A stretch of 40,984 nucleotides of DNA from Idiomarinaceae bacterium (GTDB taxonomy: Bacteria > Pseudomonadota > Gammaproteobacteria > Enterobacterales > Alteromonadaceae), in contig NYWU01000013.1 in NCBI GenBank assembly GCA_002685255.1, positions 1 through 40,984 on the forward strand, written 5' to 3'. Position 1 is the first letter of the stretch; each line of letters begins with the position of its first letter. The notes under the pieces were generated by a model. The model saw only the letters and a list, made by a program, of their open reading frames with translations, made no database searches and had not been told where the DNA came from. This document shows, piece by piece, positions 10,201-21,110 of the stretch. The position numbers and the translations under genes were made by a program.

Positions 10201-11709
10201 CTAGTCGTTTGCATCCACTTGTTGGCAGCGGTTGATCAAAAACTGGCTAAGCAAGGGTACAGGACGGCCTGTTGAACCTTTATTAGCGCCACCACTCCAG
10301 GCGGTGCCCGCGATATCCATATGCGCCCAGTTATATTTGCGTGTAAACCGAGATAAGAAACACGCGGCAGTAATGGTGCCGGCTTCTTTACCACCAATGT
10401 TTTGCATGTCAGCGAAGGGGCTATCCAATTGCGATTGGTATTCGTCCCACAGTGGTAAACGCCATGCTTTATCGCCACTTTGTGACGCCGCATTTAAAAT
10501 TTCGCTGGCTAATGGGTTGTGCTGACTTAACACTGCTGAGGCGTGTGAACCCAGCGCCACTACGCAAGCGCCGGTTAAAGTCGCCAAGTCGACAACAAGC
10601 TCTGGCTCAAAGCGCTCAACATACGTGAGCGTATCGCATAAGACCAATCGGCCCTCAGCATCGGTATTTAGCACTTCAACGGTTTGGCCGCTCATGGTGG
10701 TGAGAATGTCACCCGGTCGATACGCTTTACCATCGGGCATATTTTCGCAGCCGGCCATCACACCAATCACGTTAATAGGTAACTGCATTTCAGCCAACGC
10801 TTGCATCGCACCAAAGACGCCGGCAGCGCCACCCATATCGTATTTCATTTCGTCCATATTGGCGGACGGTTTAATTGAAATACCCCCTGAGTCAAAGGTC
10901 AGTCCCTTACCGACTAATACTATAGGCGCCTGATCGTCAGCGGCTCCTTTATAGTGCATCAGTGTAAGTACTGACTCATGCTCAGAGCCACGACCGACAG
11001 CTAGGTATGCATTCATACCGAGCTCCGCCATTTCCTTCTCCTCAACCGTGGTTACTTCCAGTTGAGCATATTTTTCTGCCAAGGCGTGGGCTTGTTCGGC
11101 TAAGTAACGCGGTGTACAGATGTTAGGTGGCATATTGGCGACGTCACGACATTTATCCATACCTGCGGCAACGGCTAAACCGTGATTAATTGCTTGCTCA
11201 CCAATGGTCAACTCTTTACGACTCGGCACATTAAACGTGAGTTTACGTAAAGGGCGGCGCGGTTCTTCTTTTTTGGTTTTTAACTGATTAAAGCTGTAGA
11301 TGGTTTGGCGTGCAGCCTCCACCGCCATGCGTACTTTCCAGTAAGTGTCACGACCTTTGACATGTAACTCACTCAAGAAACAAACCGCTTCCATTGAGCC
11401 CGTCTCGTTCAGTGTATTAATCGTCTTAGCAATAATCTGCTTGTACTGGCGTTCATCAAGCTCGCGCTCCTTACCACAACCGACTAGCAATACACGCTCT
11501 GCCAGCACATTAGGGACGTGATGAAGTAAAAGCACCTGGCCGGTCTTGCCTTCTAAGTCGCCTCGTCGTAAAAGGTTGCTAAGATATCCCTCACTGACGT
11601 TATCAAGTTGTTCGGCGACACCGGATAACCTCCGTGGTTCGAAGACACCCACAACGATACATGCGGAACGTTGTTTTTCTGGGTTGCCACTTTTTACGCT
11701 GAACTCCAT
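10201..11709 (-). CDS. pepA: Cytosol (leucyl) aminopeptidase A
   Basis: M17 di-zinc aminopeptidase, hexameric in the family. In E. coli it also binds DNA at cer/carAB sites. The start at 11709 ([12 protein letters not shown]) is chosen because it matches the E. coli N-terminus and has AGGAG 8 nt upstream; the frame stays open for 10 more codons to 11739. 502 aa, against 503 in E. coli. Metal and catalytic residues are visible: K268, D273 ([11 protein letters not shown]), D291, and D350, E352, R354 (NTDAEGR). It is the first gene of the pepA-holC-valS operon, divergent from lptF across about 130 nt. Confidence 0.97.
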   Translation of the reverse strand: MEFSVKSGNPEKQRSACIVVGVFEPRRLSGVAEQLDNVSEGYLSNLLRRGDLEGKTGQVLLLHHVPNVLAERVLLVGCGKERELDERQYKQIIAKTINTLNETGSMEAVCFLSELHVKGRDTYWKVRMAVEAARQTIYSFNQLKTKKEEPRRPLRKLTFNVPSRKELTIGEQAINHGLAVAAGMDKCRDVANMPPNICTPRYLAEQAHALAEKYAQLEVTTVEEKEMAELGMNAYLAVGRGSEHESVLTLMHYKGAADDQAPIVLVGKGLTFDSGGISIKPSANMDEMKYDMGGAAGVFGAMQALAEMQLPINVIGVMAGCENMPDGKAYRPGDILTTMSGQTVEVLNTDAEGRLVLCDTLTYVERFEPELVVDLATLTGACVVALGSHASAVLSQHNPLASEILNAASQSGDKAWRLPLWDEYQSQLDSPFADMQNIGGKEAGTITAACFLSRFTRKYNWAHMDIAGTAWSGGANKGSTGRPVPLLSQFLINRCQQVDAND

Positions 11710-11843
11710 GGACTGTGCTCCTATTTCGGTAGGCCGCAAGGACTGCTATAGTTAGCCTAATGAACAAATTTGTTGTTAAAATAACAAGTTTACTTAAAAA
11801 TCACAGCTATTCCAGTAAAAACCAACGTTATGAGTCGAGCAAC

Positions 11844-12959
11844 GTGCGCATTTTTAAATATTTGATTGCTGAGACATTAAAGTCTCAAATCGCGGTATTG
11901 GTTGTACTGATGACGATATTTGTCAGTCAAAAATTTGTTCGCGTACTGTCGGATGCGTCAGAGGGCGATATTCCCAGTTCTATTATTTTTCAGTTGTTAT
12001 CACTGAACTTACCTGCGTTGCTAGCGCTGATTATCCCTCTGAGTCTTTTTTTGGGGATTTTACTGGCGCATGGTCGTATATACGCAGACAACGAAATGAC
12101 GGTATTGCATGCCTGTGGTGTTAGTGAGTGGTATGTCACTCGAGTGACATTAGTTGTTGCGGTAATGCTGGCCTTATTGACTGCCGCGTTGACTATGTAC
12201 GTTGTGCCCTGGTCGTTAGAGCAAGAGCAAAAAATAGAAGATAAAGCGCGCGCTGACAGTGGTTTAACGGCACTTATCCCAGGGCGGTTTCAACAGTCGA
12301 GTAATGGCAAAGCGGTCATTTTTATCCAAAGCCAAGATGAACAAGGTGATTTGCAGAATGTATTTGTGGCTCAGCATCAGGCAGAGCAAGGGCGTATTCG
12401 ATCCGGTAGCGTGGTGGTTTCCACCTCTGGTGAAGTGAACACCGAAAGCTCTGGCTCTCAGTGGTTAGAGCTGCGCGACGGTAAACGCTTTGCAGGCGAT
12501 GGTGAACATTACCAGTTAATGAGTTTCGAGCAGTATAGGCTACAAATCAAAGAGCAGCCTGTAGACGAACAGTTAAGAGATCTAGAGGCTTATACTGTCA
12601 ATGAGTTGTGGCAGGAACAATCAAATGCGGCAGCGGCCGAGCTGCAATGGCGTATAGCAATACCTCTGGCGATGCCGTTATTGACGCTTATTGCTGTTCC
12701 GTTAAGTCGAGTCAATCCGAGACAAGGTAAATTCGCCCGAATGGCGCCGGCTATTTTAATTTACCTAGGGTATTTTCTTGTTCTCATGGCTGCGAAATCG
12801 GCGGTTCGTGACGGTGTTATCCCAACGTATATTGGTCTTTGGTGGATTCACGTTGCATTATTAGTGTTTGGTATTGCGCTATTGAGTCGTGCACGGCCTG
12901 TCGGGTTGAAGTTTTGGGCGCACCTGATGTTTTGGCGTCAGCGTAGTCGGGGAGTTTAA
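11844..12959 (+). CDS. lptF: LPS export ABC transporter permease LptF
   Basis: Inner-membrane permease of the LptB2FGC complex that extracts lipopolysaccharide for transport to the outer membrane. Shared features with E. coli LptF are the N-terminal YLIAETLKSQ, SQKFVRVL, DIP, LPLSLFLGILL, a periplasmic beta-jellyroll (~residues 110-230), and VNPRQGKFARM before the last helices. Six membrane segments are apparent. The frame is open from an ATG at 11760 (399 aa), but homology begins at VRIFKYL. GTG at 11844 gives 371 aa, close to E. coli's 366, and is preferred although its ribosome binding site is weak; the upstream 28 codons probably are the divergent promoter region. lptG follows after 2 nt. 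Confidence 0.92.
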   Translation: MRIFKYLIAETLKSQIAVLVVLMTIFVSQKFVRVLSDASEGDIPSSIIFQLLSLNLPALLALIIPLSLFLGILLAHGRIYADNEMTVLHACGVSEWYVTRVTLVVAVMLALLTAALTMYVVPWSLEQEQKIEDKARADSGLTALIPGRFQQSSNGKAVIFIQSQDEQGDLQNVFVAQHQAEQGRIRSGSVVVSTSGEVNTESSGSQWLELRDGKRFAGDGEHYQLMSFEQYRLQIKEQPVDEQLRDLEAYTVNELWQEQSNAAAAELQWRIAIPLAMPLLTLIAVPLSRVNPRQGKFARMAPAILIYLGYFLVLMAAKSAVRDGVIPTYIGLWWIHVALLVFGIALLSRARPVGLKFWAHLMFWRQRSRGV

Positions 12960-12961
12960 TA

Positions 12962-14029
12962 ATGTTTAGTATCTTAGACCGCTACATTGGTGCCACTGTT
13001 CTTAAAACCTCGCTAATGAGTTTAATCGTACTGACCGGGCTTTCGGGGTTAATACGTTTTGTTGAGCAACTCAAGTCGGTTGGACGAGGGAACTATGAAG
13101 TACTAGACGCTGCGCTTTTTGTGTTTTATAGCGTTCCCCGTGATATTGAAGTGTTCTTCCCAATGGCCGCTTTGCTCGGTGGGTTAATTGGTATGGGCGT
13201 GCTGGCAAGTAATTCAGAACTGATTGTGATGCAGGCGGCTGGGCGCTCCAAACTGAATATCGCAGGAGCCGTTATGAAAACAGCGATCATTATGATGATT
13301 GCTGTGATTGCTATTGGCGAATGGGTGGCGCCGCCGATGGAAGCGAAAGGTCGGCTAATCCGTGCACAAGAAATTTCCGATGGTAGTCTTATCTCCGCTC
13401 AACGTGGCGTTTGGGCAAAAGATGGCGATGACTTTATCAATATCTCAGAAGTCGAAGATACCGGACGTTTGAATGGCGTGCTGATTTATGACTTTGACGG
13501 AAAGCAACAACTTGAAAAAGTAACTTATGCGCAAACCGCTGTTTATCGCAACGAAGCGTGGCGCTTAAATCAAGTTGTAGAAACTCAGTTGACCGAACAA
13601 GAGGTCATTGAAAATCGCTTTGACTCAACGATGTGGCGGCCGAGTTTAACGCCTGATAAATTGGGTGTAGTCACCATCAAACCGGAGTCACTATCCATTA
13701 CTGGCCTGATAGATTATCTCACCTATTTAAAAGCGAATGAGCAATCAGCGCAGCGTTATGAACTGGCTTTATGGCGTAAGCTGCTTTCACCCATCACGGT
13801 GGCGGTCATGTTGTTAGTTGCCTTGTCATTTATATTTGGTCCGCTGCGTGAGACCAGTATGGGGGCTCGTATACTGATGGGCGTGATTACTGGCTTTGCG
13901 TTTCATGTGAGTAATGAGATTTTCGGCCCCTTGGCACAGGTTTATCAAGTGCCTGCGGTGCTTGGGGCCTTGTTACCGAGCTTAGTGTTTGCCGGTGCTG
14001 CGGTATTTATCATGCAGCGCAAAAGCTAA
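12962..14029 (+). CDS. lptG: LPS export ABC transporter permease LptG
   Basis: Partner permease of LptF in the LPS transporter. 355 aa (E. coli 360). N-terminal RYIGATVLKTSLMSL, the FFPMAALLGGLIGMG helix region, VMQAAGRS coupling-helix region and a periplasmic jellyroll between ~100 and 260. Three C-terminal helices end in FAGAAVFIMQ. GGGAG lies about 7 nt before the ATG, inside the lptF 3' end, so the two are cotranscribed. The 3' end overlaps the convergent RDD gene by 4 nt. Confidence 0.96.
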   Translation: MFSILDRYIGATVLKTSLMSLIVLTGLSGLIRFVEQLKSVGRGNYEVLDAALFVFYSVPRDIEVFFPMAALLGGLIGMGVLASNSELIVMQAAGRSKLNIAGAVMKTAIIMMIAVIAIGEWVAPPMEAKGRLIRAQEISDGSLISAQRGVWAKDGDDFINISEVEDTGRLNGVLIYDFDGKQQLEKVTYAQTAVYRNEAWRLNQVVETQLTEQEVIENRFDSTMWRPSLTPDKLGVVTIKPESLSITGLIDYLTYLKANEQSAQRYELALWRKLLSPITVAVMLLVALSFIFGPLRETSMGARILMGVITGFAFHVSNEIFGPLAQVYQVPAVLGALLPSLVFAGAAVFIMQRKS

Positions 14030-14535
14030 AGTTCTTTCCAGTAAAAGAGTTGGTTCGCTTCTTTAGAGAGGGTAACCAGCTCTGTTTTCGCTGCATAGTC
14101 ATGCCAGGCTCGGCGGTTTTTGAAGTCGACTAATACCCACAAATGACCTAAGCCAAAACAACAGGTTAATAATCGCAGGGCGACTTGTTTATGAGTCAAA
14201 CGCGAGCCATCACGTTGCTGCAGCTTTAAACGCCAAGCGCGCATACCCACCGTCTGACCGGAAGTTTTCCAGAAATAACCGAAGAATAGCGCCAGCACTG
14301 CTAATAAAAACAGACTGAGCCAAGGACCTTGGTCGATAAATTCTGCGTGATCCATTCCTTCTGGTAAGACGACCCAGTTAAGGCTGGTAGCTATTGCTGC
14401 AGCTCCCAATGCCAAGCCCGTGGCGAGCATGATCATTGCACAAGCGACTAAAAAGTCATAAATCCAAGCCGCCAAACGACGTAAAAAATTTGCTGAAGGA
14501 AAACTAGCATGCAACTTTTGAGCTTCTGTAGGCAT
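14026..14535 (-). CDS. RDD family membrane protein
   Basis: 169-aa inner-membrane protein with the RDD signature near the N-terminus (FLRRLAAWIYDFLV, where the Arg-Asp pair marks the family). Two hydrophobic helices follow (~27-50 and ~70-90), then FGYFWKTSGQTVGMRAWRLKL, another conserved RDD block, and a third helix. The function is unknown; some RDD proteins are proposed transporters or Na+/H+ antiporters. The frame is open to 14634, but residues 1-33 of that longer frame look unlike the family, so the Met at 14535 is chosen; its ribosome binding site is weak. It is convergent with lptG. Confidence 0.75.
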   Translation of the reverse strand: MPTEAQKLHASFPSANFLRRLAAWIYDFLVACAMIMLATGLALGAAAIATSLNWVVLPEGMDHAEFIDQGPWLSLFLLAVLALFFGYFWKTSGQTVGMRAWRLKLQQRDGSRLTHKQVALRLLTCCFGLGHLWVLVDFKNRRAWHDYAAKTELVTLSKEANQLFYWKEL

Positions 14536-14660
14536 AATTTTATCCGTAACTACCTGATGAGCACAGCAGTTTACCATGACCCGAACGCGGGCGCAGTAGG
14601 GCGGTTCGGTTAAGGAATGAGCAAACGAACACAAATCGGAAAAAATTCTGCATTATTTGC

Positions 14661-14688
14661 TTGATTAGAACAATGTCACGGGTATAAT
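14661..14688 (+). promoter_or_regulatory. Promoter of tRNA-Leu gene
   Basis: TTGATT (14661-14666), 16-bp spacer, and a perfect TATAAT (14683-14688). The GC-rich stretch CCCACCC right after the -10 box is typical of stringently controlled stable-RNA promoters. The tRNA begins 31 nt downstream. Confidence 0.8.
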
Positions 14689-14719
14689 CCCACCCGTCGA
14701 CCAAGACAACCTATCTTAT

Positions 14720-14806
14720 GCCGAGGTGGCGGAATTGGTAGACGCAGTGGATTCAAAATCCACCGCTGGTAACAGCGTGGGGGTTCAAGTCCCCCCCTCG
14801 GCACCA
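14720..14806 (+). tRNA. tRNA-Leu (anticodon CAA)
   Basis: 87-nt tRNA including an encoded CCA end. The acceptor stem is GCCGAGG (14720-14726) with CCTCGGC (14796-14802), discriminator A14803, CCA 14804-14806. The anticodon stem is GTGGA/TCCAC with loop TTCAAAA, anticodon CAA at 14754-14756, reading UUG. The long variable arm typical of tRNA-Leu lies before the T arm. The T stem-loop is GGGGG-TTCAAGT-CCCCC. Confidence 0.97.
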
Positions 14807-14960
14807 AGTTTCTACGCGCTAATTCTGGAACTTCTTCAGGCAATTCTTTTGGAGCGAAATAAGTTTCACTCAAGAACACTCGCCGCCAACCATCATCTTT
14901 GAAATTATGAATTAAAACAGGTATGCGCAAACTGTAGCGGTATTTAGACTTTCTTAATTA
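14807..14960 (-). other. Coding-like fragment downstream of the tRNA (possible gene remnant)
   Basis: On the minus strand an open frame runs from a stop at 14958-14960 into and through the tRNA. Its part outside the tRNA (about 50 codons) reads like ordinary protein: LRIPVLIHNF, GWRRVFLSET and FAPKELPEEVPEL. There is no ATG (only TTG at 14930) and no ribosome binding site. I do not recognise the family. It may be the remains of a gene inserted beside the tRNA, or chance. The rest of the 242-nt gap up to 15048 is AT-rich and presumably carries the promoter of the next gene. Confidence 0.3.
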
Positions 14961-15048
14961 AATATTCCAGTCTTGCTTGTATTTTCTAGTGTTGAAAAAT
15001 TAATCTGTTGCTATACTCTTAATCATATTACTTAAGTGAGAGTTAGTT

Positions 15049-15402
15049 ATGGCATATGTAAAAGAACTAGCCGCAGGTTTTGTTGTACTACTTTGCAGCG
15101 GATGCTCGACGACATCCGATTCACCGAATTATTTCAAGGCAGCCGTTTTAACGGGCTTGTCCCAAACAATTGAACGTCAGCAATATGAAGATAACCTTAT
15201 GGCCAATCCACGCAGTTCCGACTTCAGTGGTGAAGCAGTCTCTGCAGGTGTCGAAGCATTTTCATTTTGCATGTTGTTTAGTTGCGACGAGGATAACTAC
15301 CAGTTAAAAGAAGTACCGACCGATCGTGATGAGCATCGTATTAAATTTATAGAGCTCAATCCTAACGACCGATCGGTATTAGAGTTAGAAGAGTTTAAAT
15401 AG
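15049..15402 (+). CDS. Small putative lipoprotein, function unknown
   Basis: 117-aa protein with a short hydrophobic N-terminus ending in a lipobox-like LLCSGC. The lipid-modified Cys would be residue 19. Position -3 is Cys rather than the usual Leu/Val/Ile, so signal peptidase II processing is probable but not certain. The mature part is polar and mostly acidic, with no motif I recognise. A modest ribosome binding site (GTGAGAG) precedes the ATG. It is convergent with katG, with 2 nt between the stop codons. Confidence 0.6.
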   Translation: MAYVKELAAGFVVLLCSGCSTTSDSPNYFKAAVLTGLSQTIERQQYEDNLMANPRSSDFSGEAVSAGVEAFSFCMLFSCDEDNYQLKEVPTDRDEHRIKFIELNPNDRSVLELEEFK

Positions 15403-15404
15403 GC

Positions 15405-17684
<2,280 letters not shown>

Positions 17685-17758
17685 TTAATTAATGGGCATT
17701 CATCGAGAGGTAATATAGACTAGTTTTATGAATTTATCCTGTGGTTATATATTCTAAA

Positions 17759-17779
17759 AAACGATTAAGATAATCGTTT
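17759..17779. promoter_or_regulatory. Perfect dyad resembling a Fur-type operator
   Basis: Arms AAACGATTA (17759-17767) and TAATCGTTT (17771-17779) are perfect inverted repeats around AGA. The window starting at 17763 matches the E. coli 19-bp Fur consensus at 13 positions by my count, including the run GATAATC. It lies between divergent katG (start 17669) and the TonB-dependent receptor (start 17896), so it could control either or both. The remaining gap holds AT-rich sequence and no clear consensus promoter. Confidence 0.5.
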
Positions 17780-17895
17780 AATCAGTGCGTTTAATTCTTT
17801 AGACGCATGAACAAGTTGATTTCTCTCAGCGCGTGTGTATTCCCATTCAATATTTAGTATGCTGATTAAATTATTTAATTTGTTATGAGGTTCTT

Positions 17896-19941
17896 GTGGT
17901 CAAATTTCGACGTTCTGTATTGGTGGGCGCTTTAGTCAGCGCACTCCCCATCCTGAATGCACAGGCGCACGATGGGATTGAGCGTATTTTAGTCTCTGGA
18001 CATCAAGCCAATTTATTGGGGCAGTCGATGTCGGCTTCCGAGGGGGTCTTGGGGCAGCCCGAAATTGAAATTCGTCCGATGCTACGAACAGGCGAACTGA
18101 TGGAGCTTATACCCGGCATGAGTGCGACTCAGCACAGCGGCAGTGGTAAAGCCAACCAATACTTTTTGCGTGGCTTTAATTTAGATCACGGTACTGACTT
18201 TGCTACCTATGTTGATGGCATGCCGGTTAATATGCGTAGCCACGGGCATGGCCAGGGTTACACGGATATTAACTTTTTAATCCCCGAAATTATTGCGCAA
18301 GTGACTTATCAAAAGGGCACTTATTACGGTGATGTCGGTGATTTTTCGGGGGCAGGGAGCGTAGGGTTTAGTACACAAATGACCCGGCGTAATGGTATCG
18401 CTTCAGTGACCCTAGGTGAGGATAATTACCAACGTGCGCTAATAGCTGACAGCGTCAATTCGGGAAGCCGGAATGCAACCTTGTATGCATTTGAGTATCA
18501 AACTTACGATGGACCGTGGTCAGATATCGACGAAGATGTTGATAAGCTTAACGGTGTTTTGAGACATAGCATTCGCCTAGATGACGGTGTGCTAACACTC
18601 GGAGCCATGGGCTACCACAATGAGTGGAATAGTGCTGACCAAATTCCTGCTCGTGCAGTGCAGTCGGGTTTAATTGATGAACTGGGTTCGATCGATCCCA
18701 CACTCGGCGGTAAAACACATCGGTACAGCCTCAACGCTATTTATACAACAGCCGACTACGCGTTAAGTGCGTACGCCATCGACTATGGCTTGTCGCTCTT
18801 TTCTAACTTTACATACTACCTTGATGACCCCGTCAATGGCGATCAATTTGAGCAGGTCGATGACCGGATGATTTATGGAGCCTCAGGTAGTTGGCATATT
18901 AATAATAATTTCACGGTTGGGTTTGATACACGTTATGACGATATCGGCGAAGTGGGGTTGTATAAAAGCGAAGCACGCGCGCGTATCGGTGCAGTGCGCA
19001 GTGACCGTGTTGATCAATGGAGCGTTGGCTCGTATGTGACGCATGATTATCAATGGACAGGACGTTTGCGTAGTACTGTGTCTCTGCGTTACGACTACTT
19101 TGATTTTGACGTGGCGAGCCGACTCCAACAAAACATTTACGACGTGACATTGAAGCACAACAACGGACAGGAATCTGATGCCTTGTGGTCATTAAAAGGC
19201 AGCCTTAATTATCTGCTACTTGATGATATGGAAGTGTATCTTTCAGCGGGTCAAGGCTTCCACTCGAACGATGCGCGTGGCACGGTAACGCGCATCGATC
19301 CTAATTCAGGCGAGCGTGTTGATCCCGTTGATCCGTTAGTAAGAGCATTAGGTTACGAGGTCGGCATGCGTTGGCGGCCAAGTAACCAGTTTAATAGCTC
19401 AGTTGCACTGTGGGCGCTTGAGCAGGACAGTGAACTACTATTTGTAGGTGATGCGGGTAATACTGAAGCGAGTCGCCCCTCATTCCGCCATGGTATCGAA
19501 TTAGCCGCGTATTATAATGTCAATGACAACCTGAGTTTTGATCTTGAATACGCCTACACTGATGCTGAGTTTGATGATGCCCTTGCTGATAAATATATCC
19601 CAGGAGCGGTTGAGGATATTTTACAACTTGGCGCAACACATCGTTTTGGTGATAATTGGCTATCGACTTTACGCGTGCGCTACATTGGCGAGCGCCCTTT
19701 GACAGAGGATAACAGCGTACGCTCGGATAGCTCGACTGTAGTCAACTTTTTGCTTGCTAAGCAATGGAAGAATTGGTCGGCACAGGTTCAGGTACTCAAT
19801 CTATTAGACAGTAATGATCATGATATCGACTATTACTATGCCTCGCGTCTTCAAGGCGAGCCAACAGCCAGCGTTGAGGATTTACATTATCATGTCATGG
19901 AACCCAGAACGGTAAGATTCGAACTGAGTTACACCTTTTAA
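17896..19941 (+). CDS. TonB-dependent outer-membrane receptor, substrate unknown
   Basis: 681-aa outer-membrane beta-barrel receptor. GTG start at 17896, with GAGG 5 nt upstream. The signal peptide ends near NAQA-HDG. IERILVSG right after it is a plausible TonB box. The plug domain (~50-170) is strongly patterned: RTGELMELIPGM, QHSGSGKANQYFLRGF, DHGTDFATYVDGMPVN and RSHGHGQGYTDINFLIPE. The barrel ends in ELSYTF with the terminal Phe needed for assembly. The plug pattern defines a recognisable proteobacterial subfamily without an assigned substrate, as far as I recall. The Fur-like dyad upstream favours iron or a siderophore; the HGHG loop could also suggest a metal. Neither is proven. A strong terminator follows. 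Confidence 0.9.
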   Translation: MVKFRRSVLVGALVSALPILNAQAHDGIERILVSGHQANLLGQSMSASEGVLGQPEIEIRPMLRTGELMELIPGMSATQHSGSGKANQYFLRGFNLDHGTDFATYVDGMPVNMRSHGHGQGYTDINFLIPEIIAQVTYQKGTYYGDVGDFSGAGSVGFSTQMTRRNGIASVTLGEDNYQRALIADSVNSGSRNATLYAFEYQTYDGPWSDIDEDVDKLNGVLRHSIRLDDGVLTLGAMGYHNEWNSADQIPARAVQSGLIDELGSIDPTLGGKTHRYSLNAIYTTADYALSAYAIDYGLSLFSNFTYYLDDPVNGDQFEQVDDRMIYGASGSWHINNNFTVGFDTRYDDIGEVGLYKSEARARIGAVRSDRVDQWSVGSYVTHDYQWTGRLRSTVSLRYDYFDFDVASRLQQNIYDVTLKHNNGQESDALWSLKGSLNYLLLDDMEVYLSAGQGFHSNDARGTVTRIDPNSGERVDPVDPLVRALGYEVGMRWRPSNQFNSSVALWALEQDSELLFVGDAGNTEASRPSFRHGIELAAYYNVNDNLSFDLEYAYTDAEFDDALADKYIPGAVEDILQLGATHRFGDNWLSTLRVRYIGERPLTEDNSVRSDSSTVVNFLLAKQWKNWSAQVQVLNLLDSNDHDIDYYYASRLQGEPTASVEDLHYHVMEPRTVRFELSYTF

Positions 19942-19967
19942 GTGTGACAGACTTGTATAAGTATGGG

Positions 19968-20002
19968 AAAAAAGTAAGGCGGCAAGGCCGCCTTACTTTT
20001 TT
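19968..20002. terminator. Strong bidirectional terminator
   Basis: 16-bp perfect stem (19968-19983 with 19987-20002) with core GGCGGC / GCCGCC, a 3-nt loop, and A6 / T6 tracts at either end, so it works on both strands. It separates the TonB-dependent receptor from the convergent CBS gene. Confidence 0.92.
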
Positions 20003-20010
20003 AACTATGA

Positions 20011-20598
20011 TTAATCATTGAGATGTGAATGATTCACAGCTGAAATGATTTCGGCAAAAGTGGATGCTGAGTGATAGATATTCACAGACTCTCCGGTAAC
20101 CTGTGCAATCCGCAATGATGACACGACGCCACGAATCGAGCCTGCTTCGAATACCAATAAAAAGTCTCGGCCTGCTGATTTGAGTGTTGCCGCGGTGTCG
20201 CCGATACGGGCTTTCTGCAACTGTTTATACTCAACTTGTGGCAACTCATCGAGCTTTCTCATCAAGTCACCGACAGTAAGGTCTGCCCAGGGCAACTGAG
20301 TAGACTGACTAACTTGCATCGCATGACGGCTATGAAACTCGCGCAGCGCAACCAAGCCAACAATTTGCTCGTTGCTGTTAACGACACAAGCGTAACGAAC
20401 CTTCGCGGAGTTCATTAGTTGCTCGGCGCGGTCAAGACTGGTGTTTGACCGTAAAAGTAAAGGATCATGACGCTCGAAGTCGTCGAATACATGTAGGGCA
20501 TTGGCATGCCAGTCACAGTTAAACGGGTCGCGAGCTTGCGAAGAGAGTGATACGGCATCACCATGAGATACTGATTTAAGTGATTTAAACTCAGTCAT
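20011..20598 (-). CDS. CBS-domain pair protein
   Basis: 195-aa cytoplasmic protein consisting of a CBS (Bateman) pair and little else. The first CBS lies about 38-80 (LLRSNTSLDRAEQLM, VVNSNEQIVGLVALREF). The linker carries LTVGDLM, and the second CBS covers ~112-180 (IGDTAATLKSAGRDFLLVFE, GVVSSLRIAQVTG). CBS pairs bind adenine nucleotides and regulate other proteins; no partner is encoded in the same chain. AAGGAG lies 7 nt before the ATG. It is on the same strand as, and 45 nt downstream of, the small secreted protein, and is likely its operon partner. Confidence 0.82.
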   Translation of the reverse strand: MTEFKSLKSVSHGDAVSLSSQARDPFNCDWHANALHVFDDFERHDPLLLRSNTSLDRAEQLMNSAKVRYACVVNSNEQIVGLVALREFHSRHAMQVSQSTQLPWADLTVGDLMRKLDELPQVEYKQLQKARIGDTAATLKSAGRDFLLVFEAGSIRGVVSSLRIAQVTGESVNIYHSASTFAEIISAVNHSHLND

Positions 20599-20643
20599 AA
20601 CGTACTCCTTAATTCCAAAAAAATAGTTGTAAATACAGCGGAA

Positions 20644-20973
20644 TTAAAGCGTTTTAGGTGGTGCCCTGAGTTGGGGGCGAATGAACTCCACCTCGGCAAC
20701 ATACCGAATGATGGATTGAACTCGTTCATCAGCTAGTGAAACAGAGGGGGTAAAGCTCTGGCTTGTAATAGTGGGCGAATGATCAGATTGCTCCGAACCG
20801 ATATCGTTCGCGCCAGAGGTTTGAATAATGCCTTGGCAGTGTTCGGCGTGATATACCGACAACTCATGATTGGATGAGACACTCTGAACACTGTGCGCAC
20901 TTAAAGACGCCATCGCGGGTTGCGCGAGTAGCGTTATCGTGACAACAAGTAGAGCAAAAAATTTCCGATACAT
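20644..20973 (-). CDS. Small secreted protein, function unknown
   Basis: 109-aa protein with a clear Sec signal peptide (hydrophobic 5-17, cleavage likely after PAMA near residue 22). The mature part has several His residues and a single Cys in HAEHCQ, and ends in a Pro-rich RPQLRAPPKTL. Small periplasmic proteins of similar build sit near metal-handling genes, but no motif here allows assignment. The ribosome binding site is weak. It precedes the CBS gene on the same strand. Confidence 0.6.
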   Translation of the reverse strand: MYRKFFALLVVTITLLAQPAMASLSAHSVQSVSSNHELSVYHAEHCQGIIQTSGANDIGSEQSDHSPTITSQSFTPSVSLADERVQSIIRYVAEVEFIRPQLRAPPKTL

Positions 20974-21110
20974 CTTAGCGTTCAGCTCTCAACTAATTTA
21001 ACTTACAACTTATGCAAACAATATCGATTCAGTTAAGCGACTATTAAATCAATAATGCTCACACTGATAGGTTTATACCTATTTAGAGGAAAACACAAGG
21101 AATTAGTTCA

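Noticed and set aside
11760-11843. Longer N-terminus of LptF from ATG 11760
   Set aside because: The 28 extra residues are low-complexity and absent from the family; GTG 11844 matches the conserved N-terminus.
14536-14634. N-terminal extension of the RDD protein to 14634
   Set aside because: The added 33 residues do not look like RDD sequence and have no good ribosome binding site.
14676-14930. 84-codon minus-strand frame reading through the tRNA-Leu as a protein containing NLVPRGGLEPPRCYQRW
   Set aside because: This text is the antisense translation of a tRNA-Leu gene and a well-known spurious annotation. Only the part outside the tRNA is noted, as a possible remnant.
14992-15017. TTGAAA...TATACT as promoter of the small lipoprotein gene
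   Set aside because: Spacer is only 14 bp.
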